A stretch of 64,000 nucleotides of DNA from Magnolia sinica (GCF_029962835.1 NC_080578.1:103271759-103335758), one strand, 5' to 3'; positions 9,783 through 22,379 are shown, counted from the stretch's first letter. The notes: generated by a model not told the origin, from the sequence alone. Numbers and translations: made by a program.

Positions 9783-12019
9783 CTGACCATAAGAAAATTT
9801 AGGTTTCAGATCGAGGAACTTTTAGACCAAGGGCATGGACCAGAAAAAATTAAATCGAGATCTCCATTAACATTTAAGTAACTATATTGGTGCAAGCAAG
9901 TTTGATGGTGATCCAAAACACAGGCATATGTAAACGGTACTGTGATGAGCAGATGGTGAGCACCTTCGTCGATAAAAAAAGATAACATGGTAAAAAACTG
10001 CAACCAGCAATTGTATACACACAAAAAATAAAAAATAATAAAGCCAAGATGCCATTCAAGAAAGATAAAGTCTACATGTATGATATTAAGTAGCAAGGTC
10101 AGCAATTGAAGGGGCATTTAATGTGCAGTAAGATTCATTCGTTAACGGTTCCTGAAACCATGTAAAAGGAAATCTCCAATTTACCGCGCGCCGGGGGGAG
10201 GTGGGAGGGGGTTAGCATACATGAATAAAAAAGGAAAGTGAAGCCAAACACCAATTATAAATAGAATGGAACAGGTGAATTAATAAGAACCAAACAATGA
10301 ATACATCAAAACTGTCTGCTAATCCTCAACAAGAGAAGATTTTCCGACCAACTTAAATAGGGACAAAATGCAGCTCATCTTTAAAACTCAACAAAGAGAG
10401 CCCTCCAAAGTTCCATCAGTTTGCAATTGGATTACTCATAGTGCTACTCTCACCAGCCAGTGAATCTCCATTTCCGAAGCAGCGATCTGTGGAATTTGAT
10501 AATGTTTTAAATGGTAGCATTTTTTTTTCTTTTTTTTTTATACCAAAAAACCCACTGCCTTTCAGGTATTCCTAATAAATCTCTATCTTTTCAAACGTTA
10601 GTTGGAAAAAACAAAACAAAAATCCCTGCAGCCAAAGAGCCATCCGTATGATTGCTGCATTTTCAAAATTACAAAACTGTCCTTGTATTTGCTTATGGGC
10701 TATTACACCTTTTACCACAACAGTTACCAACTATTATGGCATACCTTCGCACCTGTTACCTACAACTTTTGCCAGTGCCACACGTGTAAAGCCATGCACA
10801 TGCACATGCGGGCACATGTAAATATGAAACACGTGAATGAGATTTGATCCATCCATAAGCTTGGAAATAATCTGCAAATCCTTCTGCATGCAGCAAATGA
10901 TTGCTTTCTCTCCTTTCCATCAAGCTAGCGTGACAGAAATACTACTGAGGGTCGAAAAAGTAGAGGTTTATTTAGCAATACTCGAAAGGTAGGGAGAATT
11001 TCAGTATAGGCCAAAAGGCAAGCATTTATATGTCAAAAGCCCTTATTGACCAGTATTGCCACTATAGTATAATAGGCTTCATGTTTCTTCTGGAATGCTA
11101 TTTTAAATCTGATATTTGACAACTTTTTTTATTTAGAAAATGGCCTTTAGGAACAGAAATAATTGTTCAGAGACCTGTTTGAAATCCTGTAACCTACAAT
11201 ATTTTCAGGTTCCTGATTCACAATTAGATTCCTTATAAGTTATTCTTACAGCATTTTCAAGACGACGAATTTATTGTGCTGCGATAAATTTGAGCTATGT
11301 GAATTTTAGTAAACCCGAAAAATTGATTTGTTGACAATTGCTGTATGAACTAGCAGCTTAGAGCTGCTTTTACTTCCACTATCCAGGCTTCACGCCTTTG
11401 TTCTTAGTCTGCACTGCACCAAAGGGTTTCACAGATCTATGCCATTTTCTACCAGGAAGGACATGACAAATGCAAAAAAGTACAACCAGTTTGATGGAGC
11501 AAATCCGCAGTGTATAATATATCAATCATCACAAGTATTTGCAATAGCAGTGCACAACCAATCAAAGTATATTGATATTGATTCACAACTATTGTGAGGA
11601 GGAAATGCATGCTAGTGTAATAGGTTTTCATGGAACTGCAGATGCATGCAACTGCATCCAGGAAAATGGATTGAGTGTACACAGGTAAGAGTTTCAGAGT
11701 TTCAACAAAAACTGCAAAACAGGAAGGGCCAATGCTTTTTGACTTAAGAGTTGGTTTGGACGATCATAATCAAAGCCAACAAAAGAGTCCAAACAACAAG
11801 AGAAAATTTGATGAGTTCTTGAAACAAAATAGCTATTTGCATATTTTGGCGATTCTGAAACTAAATCTGAGTTTCTGTACAGAATGAAACTCGTATTGCT
11901 TGCTCCAGTCTTTTTTTATTTTTTTTTATGGTTGTCCCTGTAACCAAACAGCCCTCTAGAGATGAACAGAATTTCCAGCTCCATAATGTTACAAATGACT
12001 AAGTCAAGTACGTCAGTAC
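9783..12019 (-). other. Intron of SNF2 pseudogene (copy 1)
   Basis: Donor AAG|GTACTGACG at 12019 and acceptor GGTCAG at 9783. About 2.2 kb, aligned along its length with the copy 2 intron 60398-62588. It includes T-runs, a GC-rich stretch at about 10184-10220 absent from copy 2, and no other gene that I can see. Confidence 0.7.
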
Positions 12020-12170
12020 CTTAATCCACTGGTAGTCAAATATCGTCTCTATGCTTTTCTGGATAACTCCACATATACGGCAAACATAGCCCAAATCATC
12101 TCTCGGAAAACATTGAATGATCACATTCTTCTAGTTCTTGTACAGGAACTGAACCATCTGCGGCAGCATC
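12020..12170 (-). pseudogene. DRD1-like upstream exon with +1 frameshift (copy 1)
   Basis: Reading the - strand after the acceptor TTTTGCTAG, the exon begins D-A-A-A-D-G-S-V-P and ends at the donor AAG|GTACTG. It encodes the family's Cys-rich [10 protein letters not shown] motif followed by FDYQWIK. Copy 2 has 150 bp here; this copy has 151. The extra A turns HSCFLKDD into a shifted HSMFSER followed by TGA, so the conserved motif is out of frame. This is a third, independent lesion in the copy 1 gene. Duplicated similarity ends about 130 bp further upstream, so any earlier exons were never included or have been lost. Confidence 0.82.
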
Positions 12171-12303
12171 CTAGCAAAAGCTGCAAAAATAAATAAATAA
12201 ATCAGATCAAGAGGTTATCCTAGAGGAATTGACCTGGACATTCCAGAGCCTCAAAACATACTGCAAACGATGTATATGTCATACACCTGTGCTATAACAG
12301 CAC

Positions 12304-12945
12304 ATTAAGGGGTCGTTTGGCACGGTGGATTGGCGGGGATTATAGGGGATTTGAGGGGGTTTCAAATCCTCTTATTGTCTAGCAGCATATAAGTAGTTGG
12401 GTTTCAAATGCACTCTTTGAGGGGGTTTGCAATCCACGGTGAGAGCTTGGATTACGCCTAAAATTATTTCAATAGTTGCAAGTGTAACATGTGTATCACT
12501 ATACACTATCGTTCTATTGGCCACATGGCCCGCTAATGATGATCAGCACTGTCCAAACATTGTCAATGTAAATCAGCACCGTCCAAACATTGTCCAGCAC
12601 CGTCCAAACATTGTCCATGTAAATCAATGGTTAAAAATTATTGGTTAGTCACTCAGACATAATCTTGTGCTTGTGGCCCATCAGAGACTTGGAATTTCAT
12701 CATTTGCAGGCAAAGCATATATTTTAATAGGCTTATTACAACCATGGTGTCAAAAATTACATATCTCAGTAATTAGAAATATTAAAGTTGATTTAGTAAT
12801 TAAATTCCAACCCTTTAAATATACCATGGTACTTTCGGATTAAAGTTGATTCACACTCCACGGTGCCAAACACACCGGGAGGATTGCAAATCCAGGGGAT
12901 TTCCAATCCTGGGTTCCAAATCCATGCTCCCAAACAGGCTATAAG
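12304..12945. mobile_element. hAT-like MITE family A, member 1, at duplication breakpoint
   Basis: Starts AAGGGGTCGTTTGGCAC and ends GCTCCCAAACAGGCT, giving imperfect terminal inverted repeats. The interior (CAAACATTGTC...GTAAATCA, then GTGGCCCATCAGAGACTTGG) matches members at 30738-31346 and 31641-~32100 and, inverted, 38266-38849. A short internal triplication of CCGTCCAAACATTGTC lies at 12541-12620. Its left end coincides with the end of the copy 1/copy 2 similarity. Confidence 0.65.
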
Positions 12946-13594
12946 AAGGTAATTCCAATGTGTGAAGCTCTGCACGTGTAGAAGTATGCACACGTGCCAA
13001 CTTGGAACGGGGGTGTGAAATCTAATCTATCCTTTTGTTGGAAATTACAACGGAATTCAATTTTACTAATGCCATGTTTGAATTAGGGATGTCCATATGC
13101 CGGACTCATGCCCAGCAAAATTAAAATTTTGAAATGGCTCAGCTCATCAGGTCTGACCCGATCAATTCAAAATCCAGCCGAAGCCAAACCTAGGTCGGCC
13201 CTTCTTTTGTAGCGTGGCTTGAATATGACATGATTGAAAATTGAAAATCAAATATAAGGCGGTAAATGGTTAGGTTTGAAGTGAGTTTAGTTAAAATCAA
13301 ATCCGTCCATTTATTAAATAAGCCAAAGTCTAAATTTTAAACCCAGATGTTTTTACTAAATGGGTGGGTCAAGTCTGCCCCATCAAATCCATTTAAAAAT
13401 GTGTCTCAGTCATTTGTCCGGGGCCTGATGGAGGGAAATCCACCCAAATTCATTTATAAATGGATATGATCTGATAAAGAGATTTTCAGACCTGAACTAG
13501 ACCCACTTATAAATAAGTTTTGTTGGATCTAACACATACATCATGGTGAGGCTCACAAATTTTGGTGACGTAACTGACGTCAACACACCATCAC
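12946..13594. repeat. Degenerate repeat sequence
   Basis: No gene seen. Contains degraded repeat motifs, including AAATGGGTGGGTCAAGTCTG and a MITE right-end fragment CACATACATCATGGTGAGGC at about 13529 that serves as the target for the hAT element at 13595. Confidence 0.35.
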
Positions 13595-14261
13595 TAGGGG
13601 TGTACATCGAGTTGAACCGAGTCGAGTTGGCCTCAGCTCGACTCGGCTCGGCCTCTAGCTAACCTCAGCTCGAACTCGGCTCGGCTCAGTCCTCGAGCCT
13701 GACTAGCTAGCTCAGCTCGATTCGGTTCGATCAGCATCTTGGGCCAGTTCGAGCCGAGTTCAAGCCAAGATCGAGTCGAGTTCTCCATTGCAGCATTTTC
13801 ACAAACACTTGGACTACACCTTCAAAATCTCGCTGTATTTGAGACACCAGCAATGGTTTTACAGGTATTTCATCAAACACCTTCTAAGCACCTTCTAAGC
13901 AACATAAAAATCAAGAAAAAAAGGGTGTTGGTTTAATATACATACCTTCCTTGCCACCAGCCACACTTTTTTTAGTCATTTCATCAAACACTTGGTAAGC
14001 ATCAATATCAAAGTAATCGAGTCACCGAACTGGTTCAATCCGAGTTCGATTCGAGCTGGGTTAGATCCGAGTTCAATTCGAGCTGGGTTCGATCTGAGTC
14101 AAGTCGAGGTGGGGCCAGCTCGAACTCGGCTAGAATTCATTTTCGAGCTCAAAAAATCAGCTTGACTTGGCTCGAACTCAGCTTTGAACTGAGCCGAATC
14201 GAGCTTTTTCGAGTCGAGTTGAGCGAGCAAACCGAGCTAGATTGGTTCGTGTACACCTCTA
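13595..14261. mobile_element. hAT-like non-autonomous element, TCGAG-rich, 8-bp TSD
   Basis: Terminal inverted repeats TAGGGGTGTACA and TGTACACCTCTA match at 11 of 12 positions. Perfect 8-bp target duplication ACCATCAC at 13587-13594 and 14262-14269, diagnostic of the hAT superfamily. The 667-bp interior is full of TCGAG/GAGCTCGA motifs and has no transposase frame. Related elements: 23864-24502, 28307-~28945 and 44900-45342. Confidence 0.88.
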
Positions 14262-14269
14262 ACCATCAC

Positions 14270-14759
14270 CGGCCGTCACTACCATGCAATTCAGTAAATA
14301 ACTTTTGTATTCTAATAGGAAGCGGGAAGTTCCTACGTTGGGATGCTGGGTGGGTCATCATGATGTTTGTGAGAAATATGCCCCGCCTATCATTTTTTTA
14401 GCTCAGTTTAGGACATGAGACAGAAATGAGGCAAATCCATAACCCAAGTGCGGTAGATTTTGTTGTGTCCCATATTCTCAACCAATTACAAAGTGGATTT
14501 TTCATTTTTCCATATTACTTGCCAAAGTATATAAGCATTTTTATCAGGTTTAAAACAAAGTCTGGATAAGTTCGGATATGAATGGGCTTGCAACTTATAC
14601 CATACCCGTCCATTTACTAAATGGGTTCGGGTTAGATCGAGTCGGGCTTAATATAAAGGAAATTAAATCCAAACTCATTTAGTAATTGGTTCTGGTGTTA
14701 GACCCAAACTCATACAATTTAACAAATAGGTCAATCGTGAGTCAAGTCTAAATGGATCG
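14270..14759. repeat. Repeat-derived sequence, no gene seen
   Basis: Degraded MITE core (ATGATGTTTGTGAGAAATAT) and an ACCCGAAC/TTCGGGTTAGAT-rich stretch up to the LTR-like terminus at 14760. Confidence 0.3.
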
Positions 14760-16739
14760 TGTCACGCCCCAAACCCGGAGATCGGATTCACAGGAATCTC
14801 GATCGCCGAATCCGGTGCCGACAGCCTCCGTAGTACCCCATTCTCGGCTCCTAGCGTTCATACGCCAGATTCCGATCTTGGGATCCTACAAGGAGGATTT
14901 TTTTATATATATTTAACTCGTAATAAGCATAACCACAAGATTACCCAATTCACAAAGGCAACATCATCATCATATATCCACTAATATAATCATTTGAGTA
15001 CAATGCTGAAAAGGAAATACATAAATCGAAAATCAAGCTCCAGAAGACCACTGCACGCTCCAAACTCAACACTGCTGTAACCTAACATCACCTGCACGCA
15101 TCTATCGTGCATAAGCTTATAGAAAGCTTAGAGGGTGGTGTAAGTGTGTGCACAAGGTAAGTGTCTAGTATTCAATGCAATGTTATAATCATACAATGTC
15201 AAAATAGGCGCAAGGTTATGAATCATATGTTATCAGAGTAAGCGAAAATACTGATAAGTCCATGAGTCAAGCAATATCATAATGCACAATACAGATCAAT
15301 TATACAAATGAGGAATAATATCAGAATACGTGATACAAATCAACTATACAAATGAGGAGTTATAAAGAGCTAAATATCAGATGTCGTATCTAAAGCATAT
15401 AAATGCAGAAACACAGGTAACCCAAAATGTCATATGCCGCGAATGTAATGCAATATGCGATGTGAATGGAATGACCATGCTGGAGTGTGAAGTCAGGATA
15501 ATAGTACGTAATATTGCAGGCTGTAGGGTCCATCACAAGAGACTTCTATCCAAACCAGTCCCATACATAAATTTGGATAGTCAGACTCAATGTGGTAAAC
15601 TCCTGATCTCAGGTTAGTCGCGCACTCCAACCAAAATCCTGGACATTGCGAAGGTACACGTAACAAATAGTTGCGCACCACCAGCCCAAGTGGATAGTGA
15701 ATGAATGAATGAATGAGTATGCAACTCCTGCTAAATAAGTCCACATATCAGTACTGTTCATCTCTGAGATCATCACCGGGGTTTAGTACACTCTAAATGG
15801 CACTGCCCCTCTCCCAGCAGTACAGTTCAAGTGAGAATAAGAAACCTCACTATTCACCTAGCCGATAGTCTGCCAATACTTATCCGGCACGTCGATAGCG
15901 GACCCATTTACGAGCTGGTCAAACTCAGCCTAACTCTGCCCCCTACGCTCGGGCGGGTAAAGCCACACCCCCTCTCAACCGACCATGACATAGTGGGAGA
16001 CGCGGCCTCCTGGTATTCAGTATTCGGGCGCTCATATATCCACACGGTCTCGATGTTGGGGCTTCCTCTAGTACCAAGATGGTTTAGGAATTTTCACCCA
16101 GGATCATCTATGGCAGCCCGATGCTAGTAACAAATTTTCGGTATCCCATCTGGCCATCCACGATATGCCTGTGGATGCTACGGCCCTGATGTCGCTAGGG
16201 CGTACAGTAATCATAATGCAAGATGCATGAGTCATACAATCTAGTCATGCATCAATCCTGTACATACCATGCGCTCATGTGAGATAACATCCGCCTATCT
16301 GGGAGTTTCATAACAACTTGCCCAATGTCGTATGCAATGGTCAACCACATCTCATAACAAACTTGTAGATGATGCGTATGGGCATGTATCATGATGCCAT
16401 GCTATCACATACTCATAATCGGTATCCATAATCAGCATCAACACTCGGCCTCGACAATGTGGACATCTAACTAACATTGCCTCAAGGAATGGCCCACATA
16501 GAGCCAAACATATAATGGGCGAACGGCCTCACACAAAGGCCTAATATACAACACAGTGGGCCTTACCTGAGAGTCACATATACACAACAGGTGGGCCCTA
16601 CTCGTGGGCCTTAAATACATGACATGTGGGCCCTACACATGAGTCTCAAATACATCAAATGGGTCATGCATCATGGGCCTAATACATATCACAATGGGCC
16701 TTGCCCATAAGCCACGAATACATCACAATGGGCCCCAAC

Positions 16740-17450
16740 TACGGGTCGCATATACATCATATAGGTCTCGACAATCGGCCTCGGCCTTGACAATCGAAAT
16801 TGACACTTAGAATCAACCTCGATACTCGACCTCAACAATCGGAATCAGCTTCGACATTCGGCCTCGACAATCGGAATCAACCTTGATACTCAGTCTCGAC
16901 AGATCAGAATCGGCCTCGATACTCAGCCTCGATAATTAGAATCAGCCTATACAATCGGCCTCGACAAATCAGAATCATCGGAATTGGACTTGATAATTGG
17001 AATCAATCGATAATCAGAATCGGCAAATCAGTTACGTTAATCGGAATCAGCAATCGGTTATGACAATCAGAATCGATCGATAATCAGAATTGGCAATCGA
17101 CCGCGACAATCAGAATCGATCGATAATCAGAATTGGCAATCGGCCGCGACAATCAGAATCGATCGATAATCAGAATTGGCAATCGGTCACGACAATCAGA
17201 ATCGACAAATCGGTCACGTCAATTAAAATCGATCGATAACCAGAATCGGCAAATCGGTCACGTCAATCGGAATCGGCAATCGGAATCGACAATCGATCAT
17301 GACGATTAGAAATCGGCAAATCGGTTACGTCAATCGGAATCGGCAATCGGAATCGACAATCGATCACGACGATCAGAATTCGGCAAATTGGTCTCGTCAA
17401 TCGGAATCAATACTCGGTCATGATAATCGACCTCGATCGCTAATCGACAA
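16740..17450. repeat. ATCGGAATC-type satellite-like array with 43-bp units
   Basis: A long run of short degenerate CAATCGGAATCGRC-like repeats. Between 17071 and 17199 it resolves into three near-identical 43-bp units starting AATCGATCGATAATCAGAAT. Flanking parts show older, shorter permutations of the same words, as expected from unequal exchange or slippage. Confidence 0.85.
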
Positions 17451-17531
17451 CTGCGGCTGGGTGGGTGCAAACTTCTGATCGAGTGGCTATGGGGGCCCAG
17501 GCTTGAGAAATGAGGGAAGGAGTGAGTGGAG

Positions 17532-17533
<2 letters not shown>

Positions 17534-17583
<50 letters not shown>

Positions 17584-17601
17584 GAGGAGGAGGAGGAGGA
17601 G
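17534..17601. repeat. GA and GGA microsatellite
   Basis: (GA)n from 17534 to about 17581, immediately followed by (GGA)n to about 17601; further GA-rich sequence continues to 17680. Confidence 0.95.
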
Positions 17602-17690
17602 GGGGTGGTGGTGGGTAGGTGGTGGGCTTAAAAGAGGAGGAGGATGAGGGAGAGAGGGAGAGATAGAGAGAGAGAGAGAGTTTGAGATCG

Positions 17691-18382
17691 GGTCGGGGTT
17701 GGGTGCGGCGGGTAAGGTTAGAGATAGTTAGAAATTAGGTATACACACATACACACACACCTGAATTGAGTCGGGTTTTGAATCGATTCGAATGTAACTA
17801 AATCGGGTTTCAGGTCGAGTTACTAAGTAACTCGGGCTCGACTCGTTTCGAGTTTGGAATGGGCGAAGCCTATTTGGTTTGGACCAACTCACACATTCGG
17901 TTCGGGTCGAGTCAGGTCGGGTCTAAATGAGTCGGACGAGTTAATTCAATTGAGTTGAGTCATCCCCTGCCCAACTCTAGTCTCACTTTATCCGCTCTCT
18001 TCATGGACATTGCGGTGAGAGCACGTAGCTAAGGATCAATTACGATAAACTCCTTTTATAGTTGCTAAACCCAAGTAACCACTTCGACGACGGCTTGACA
18101 ATTCAAAAATCCGATAATTTAGAAACTTAATCAGCTAAGGTTTTTTTGCAGGCAATGTCAACTTCAGGAAAATGAGGTTTCGTATTTCTTGTAAGCAATA
18201 TCGAACTGAAGAGGTGGTATCCTTCTTCTTCCATTATTGAATTGTGTTGTGTATTCATCTTCCTTGCCAGCAAGATCACATGAGCTGTCCAGGTGTGGGA
18301 CCCACGTTATAGATGACCTGAGCCAGAAACTAGGCTGGCCCACTCGTGATGTTGGCCAAAGTGTAGGAAAACTTTGTCTGGC

Positions 18383-18434
<52 letters not shown>

Positions 18435-18453
18435 TTCGTGCAATGTGGCAAAC
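17691..18453. repeat. Repeat-derived sequence with TTA microsatellite
   Basis: 17691-17990 is TCGAG/GGTCGGG-rich repeat. (TTA)n spans 18385-18433. A frame across the microsatellite would give poly-Leu or poly-Asn and is not a gene. Confidence 0.6.
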
Positions 18454-19046
18454 GGAAGCGGATTGCGTTGTGTGCCATGCACCACGGACGTAGGTGGTGT
18501 GTTTATGTCACCAAGTTCTATGGGACCCACCATGACTTTTGTGTTGTATCCACATTGTCCATCCATTTAGGAGATCCTTTTAGGGCCTGGGCCAAAAAAT
18601 TAGGCAGATCCATGGTTCAAGTGGACCACATCACATAAAGCAGCTGGAAAAATACTGAGCTGCAACCTTCCTAGGCACATCGTAATGTTCATTTGCCATC
18701 CAACCTATTCACAAGGTTAGATAGACTTGGATGAAGGGAGAACACAAATATTAGCTTGATTCAAGACCTCTGCGCCCTGTGAAGCTTTCAATGGTAGGCA
18801 TACAATCCCCGCTACTTCATATGGTGTAGTCTACTAGGGATTTAGATCTGCCTCATTTTTTGACCCATACAATCCCCTCTACTTCAGTGGTGTAGTCTAC
18901 TCGAGATATAGATCTGCCTCATTTTTTTTACCCATGCAATAAAATAATCCTACACAATGAATGGACATTATGAATATAACATATATATTATGGTGAGACC
19001 CACATAACTTAGTGACATCAACACACCACCAAAAGCCAATCCGCTT
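18454..19046. mobile_element. Mutator-like MITE
   Basis: Ends GGAAGCGGATTGCG and GCCAATCCGCTTCC are inverted. The family core GACCCACCATGACTTTTGTG and its inverse ATTATGGTGAGACCCAC sit inside. It contains a direct repeat of TGGTGTAGTCTACT...GATCTGCCTCATTTTT (about 18800-18935). No target duplication recognised. Confidence 0.6.
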
Positions 19047-19256
19047 CCGTATGACCCATCACAAATAACACATGGATTTTCTACACGTGTCACTTGGCAC
19101 GTGTGTTGGTACAAACTTTGCCTTGATGTGTGATCCTGTGATACATGTTTCATGTCACAAGCACGTACAATTATAGGAGTGATGCAGATTCCCTGTGCGG
19201 ATTACCCAACCCCTTTTAAGGGACTTTTGGATTATATATACAACGTGGAAGGGCAG

Positions 19257-19665
19257 GGGACGCGGGTTTCCTGCTAAAGCCTTTTGCTGCCTTGGAATGC
19301 TAGGTGGGGCCCACCATTATGTTTGGGAGAAATCCACTCCGTCCATCCGTTTTGACAGATCATTTTAGGACATTCAACGAAAACGGGGTGGATCTAAAAC
19401 TAGAATGTAACACGAGAGAAAACCGTAGGAATTTAGTGATAACAGTTGAAACATTCATGCGCCACAAAAGCTTCGTATCAGAGAAACGGTTTGGATTGGA
19501 TAAACATCAAAGTGAAGCCCATAAAGGTTTCACTAATAAGAAACTCTTTCTCATGGCTCACTTGAGTTTTAAATCTGCCTATTTTTTGTAGCACGTCCGT
19601 TAATGATCTCGCAAAAAGGATGGACGGGGTGGATTTCTCCCAAACATAAGGGTGGTCCCACCTAG
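19257..19665. mobile_element. Mutator-like MITE, right end truncated
   Basis: Left end GGACGCGGGTTTCCTGCTAA matches the left end of 29754-30282. The interior GGGGCCCACCATTATGTTTG is answered by CAAACATAAGGGTGGTCCCA at about 19640. The outer right terminal repeat is missing. Confidence 0.55.
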
Positions 19666-21754
19666 CATCACATTATTATATCATCCAATGTTAATAATAG
19701 ATACGCTAGGATTTCTGACAGATTTCAAAATCCATTGGACATATTTGGCATGCAGGATTAAATCGTATGGAATTACATTTGATGGAATTAACACCATTAT
19801 TACACAATGATTGCAAGTCTTGAAATATCACAACATTTTGAGAGTTTAATTATGCGTTTGAGATCAGATCTTTTCTTTGAGAAAAATATGGTATTAAATG
19901 AAACTTACATTTGGTGGACCATTTAATTGAAATCAGCCGACCAAATTTCATAACAAATGACTATCACCTATGTGCATATATAAATTGAATGTCCAGCGTA
20001 AAAGGCATACAGATGGTCAGTAGGAATAAAACACATACATCAACATGAGACCCACCAATATGGTGGATTTCGAAATCTAGCAGAATCCTGCATATTTACT
20101 ATTGGGACCGAATGATATGATAAGTGGATTAAGTGACTGCCGGAGGGTGGGGCCATTTTCACGAAACTACAGTGTGTCATTACATGGAATATATATAGCT
20201 GTGGCCTCATTGTCTATTTCAAGAACAATCGAAAATAAAGCACAACAATCCAAATCATAGGCCTTATCATTGATAGGTCATAAACCAAAAATTGCATTAA
20301 ACCTTAGGCCTAAAAGATGCCTACTGGACAACCAACAATGCTTAAAACAAAATTGGTCAATGGTCCAAATCAAAGAACAAATATTCACAAATCAGTGATT
20401 TGGATCCATTTGGGACAAGCCACTCGTCTTGTTGATGTCATCATAGATCGTAAATGAAAGTTTGTAAATGGTGTTCACAAACATTACGTGGCATGTTAGG
20501 TCAATGATTCTTATCATTTAAATAATAAATAAACTATTCAATTTTAAGATGCAATTATTATCCAAACAGCATAATTAAATTCTTAAACACAAAATAAAAT
20601 ATTACTTTTATAAGAGCTTTATTTAAAATTTCCCTTATTATTTAAGCAAGAACCGCCAAAATGAAATCGATAGGAATCTATAGTGACGAGAAATCCTGAA
20701 AAATAATTATTTAATAACTATTACATTTTTTCAATTTCTCCACCATCCAAACACACCATGAATGTCTATCGTTGACCATCAATTGCCTCTGTTTTTCCCC
20801 ACAGCAGCTATGAGCCTTTGATGGCCACTGATCGGTTGGCTAGGATCATTCCATGTACATGCATTTAAATCATTTCCTTGTGTTAACCGGATGAATACTC
20901 TTAATTATAATTTGTTTGGTGGACTCCGGGCCACTCATACAGTGGACCTTGTTGCCATCATTATCATAGCCATCATCTAAACCATATCCTAAGTGGACCA
21001 GCTACATGAATCATTTTCCATCTTTCCATTTTAGAAATATCGAGTTATTAGATTTCATTGAAAAAAGAACCTGAGGCGTCACCATGTATGGCCCAAAATC
21101 AAGAACCACATCTGCATAACCTGTGCATTGTTTTAAATATACAAGAATACCATTGCTTTGAAGGTCACAGAGATGGGATGATTTTACTTTATTTCCGTCT
21201 AAGAGAATTTTGAACCATTTGGCTTCTATAGTAAGAAAACCAGGTGGACGTGCACTCTACAAATTGCGGTTAGCTGGTATTGATCTCTTTCATTATCACC
21301 GTTCATCTACTGCCCAAAGTGGGAATGTGATGAAAACAGGTGTGGCCCACTCCAGTGTGGGATCTCGATTGGGCTGATTTTTGCAGACGTGAGCATTAAC
21401 ATGTACGGCAAACGATTCCCCACCTCAAGGAAACGCACGTGAGACGGCACTCGTTATATGAGATTCCTCTTGGGTGATAGTCCAAACAGGCCCTGGACAT
21501 GCTCCAGCAGCAAAGGTACTACCTACATTGGGTTACATGATTCAACCATGCAGTGGAATATTCTAGCCTTTTGATAATTGAGGGACGCTGATTGCGTCCT
21601 ACCCCGCCAGTCTCCAGCTGGGAACGGGCAGGAGTTTTGAGTAGCCACTGTGATAATACGGCGCTTATCATACTTTTCATCTATTTTATTTTATTTTATT
21701 TTATTTATTTATTTATTTATTTTATCATTTTAAGGAATAAGCCTAAAAATGAGG
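19666..21754. other. No gene recognised
   Basis: AT-rich sequence with scattered degraded repeat motifs and a TTTTA/TTTA run near 21685-21722. No long reading frame, splice-like structure with conserved protein motif, or RNA gene was seen. Confidence 0.35.
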
Positions 21755-22379
21755 GAAGCAGATTGGCTAGTGTAACATACACCAGCTGTATATCTGATGT
21801 ATTGACTTCAGCAAGTTCTGTAGGTCCCATCATGATGTATGTGATACATCCCAACCATCCATATATTTTGCGAGCTCATCTTAAATCTTGAGACGAAAAA
21901 TAAGACAGATCTAAAGATCAAATGGACCACATTACAAAAGGCAGTGGAGGATTGAACGTCCGCCATTGAAACCCTTTTGGGGTTCACGGAAGTTTTAGAT
22001 CAATATGAATTTTTATTTTTATTTTTACTCTTCATCCAGGTCTTTGTGACCTTATTAACCGATTGGATGGAAAATAAACATTATGGTGGGCGCTACGAAG
22101 TTTTTAACAGTGAAAATCATTATCTCTACGGCTATTTGTGGTATGGTCCATTCAATCGTTGGATATGATTCATTTTCTGAATAGTACTCTAAAATGATAT
22201 TGAAAAATGGATGAACCGTGTAGATATAATAAATACATCATTGTGGGGCCATGTAACTTTGATCTTCTTTAAACCGTTCGTACAACCTGGAGCTCGAGGA
22301 GCATCAGCGCTCGACTTCGGACGACACGTTCATACACCAGCTATATATCTGGTGTGTGGTACACCAGCCAATCCGCTTC
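21755..22379. mobile_element. Mutator-like MITE nested in an older family member
   Basis: Ends GAAGCAGATTGGCTAGTGTA and GGTACACCAGCCAATCCGCT+TC are near-perfect inverted repeats. Flanking AAAAATGAGG and AAAAAATGAA look like a blurred 9-10 bp target duplication. The flanks resume the interior of another MITE of the same family (AAATGAAGTGGATCC), so this is a self-nested insertion. Confidence 0.65.

Larger units (their letters stand above)
1..12304. repeat. Segmental duplication, copy 1 (left edge outside window)
   Basis: This whole stretch is collinear and in the same orientation with about 48686-62874. It contains an NLR 3' end, a repeat-rich spacer and a SNF2-family pseudogene. Position 1 corresponds to 48686. 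Similarity stops at about 12304, where both copies share GCTATAACAGCACAT; copy 1 then enters a hAT-like MITE while copy 2 continues with unrelated sequence. Differences are scattered substitutions and small indels, two 40-bp tandem duplications private to copy 1, a roughly 40-bp segment near 4063-4105 missing from copy 2, and a 2058-bp insertion private to copy 2. The left end of the duplication lies outside the window, so its full size is unknown. Confidence 0.95.
14760..17690 (-). mobile_element. LTR-retrotransposon-like remnant (TGTCACGCCCC terminus)
   Basis: Begins TGTCACGCCCCAAACCCGG, the same kind of terminus that, inverted, closes the 51884-53941 insertion (...CGGGGCGTGACA). It is followed by LTR-like non-coding sequence, a degenerate GTGGGCC-rich repeat zone (about 16490-16760) and an ATCGGAATC array (16740-17450). 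No gag-pol frame is present. The right end is not definable: no matching terminus or target duplication was found. The end given is the start of a different GGTCGGGTT-rich repeat and is approximate. Confidence 0.45.

Noticed and set aside
18164..18638. Frames with poly-Leu or poly-Asn on both strands
   Set aside because: Produced by the (TTA)n microsatellite and MITE sequence; not genes.
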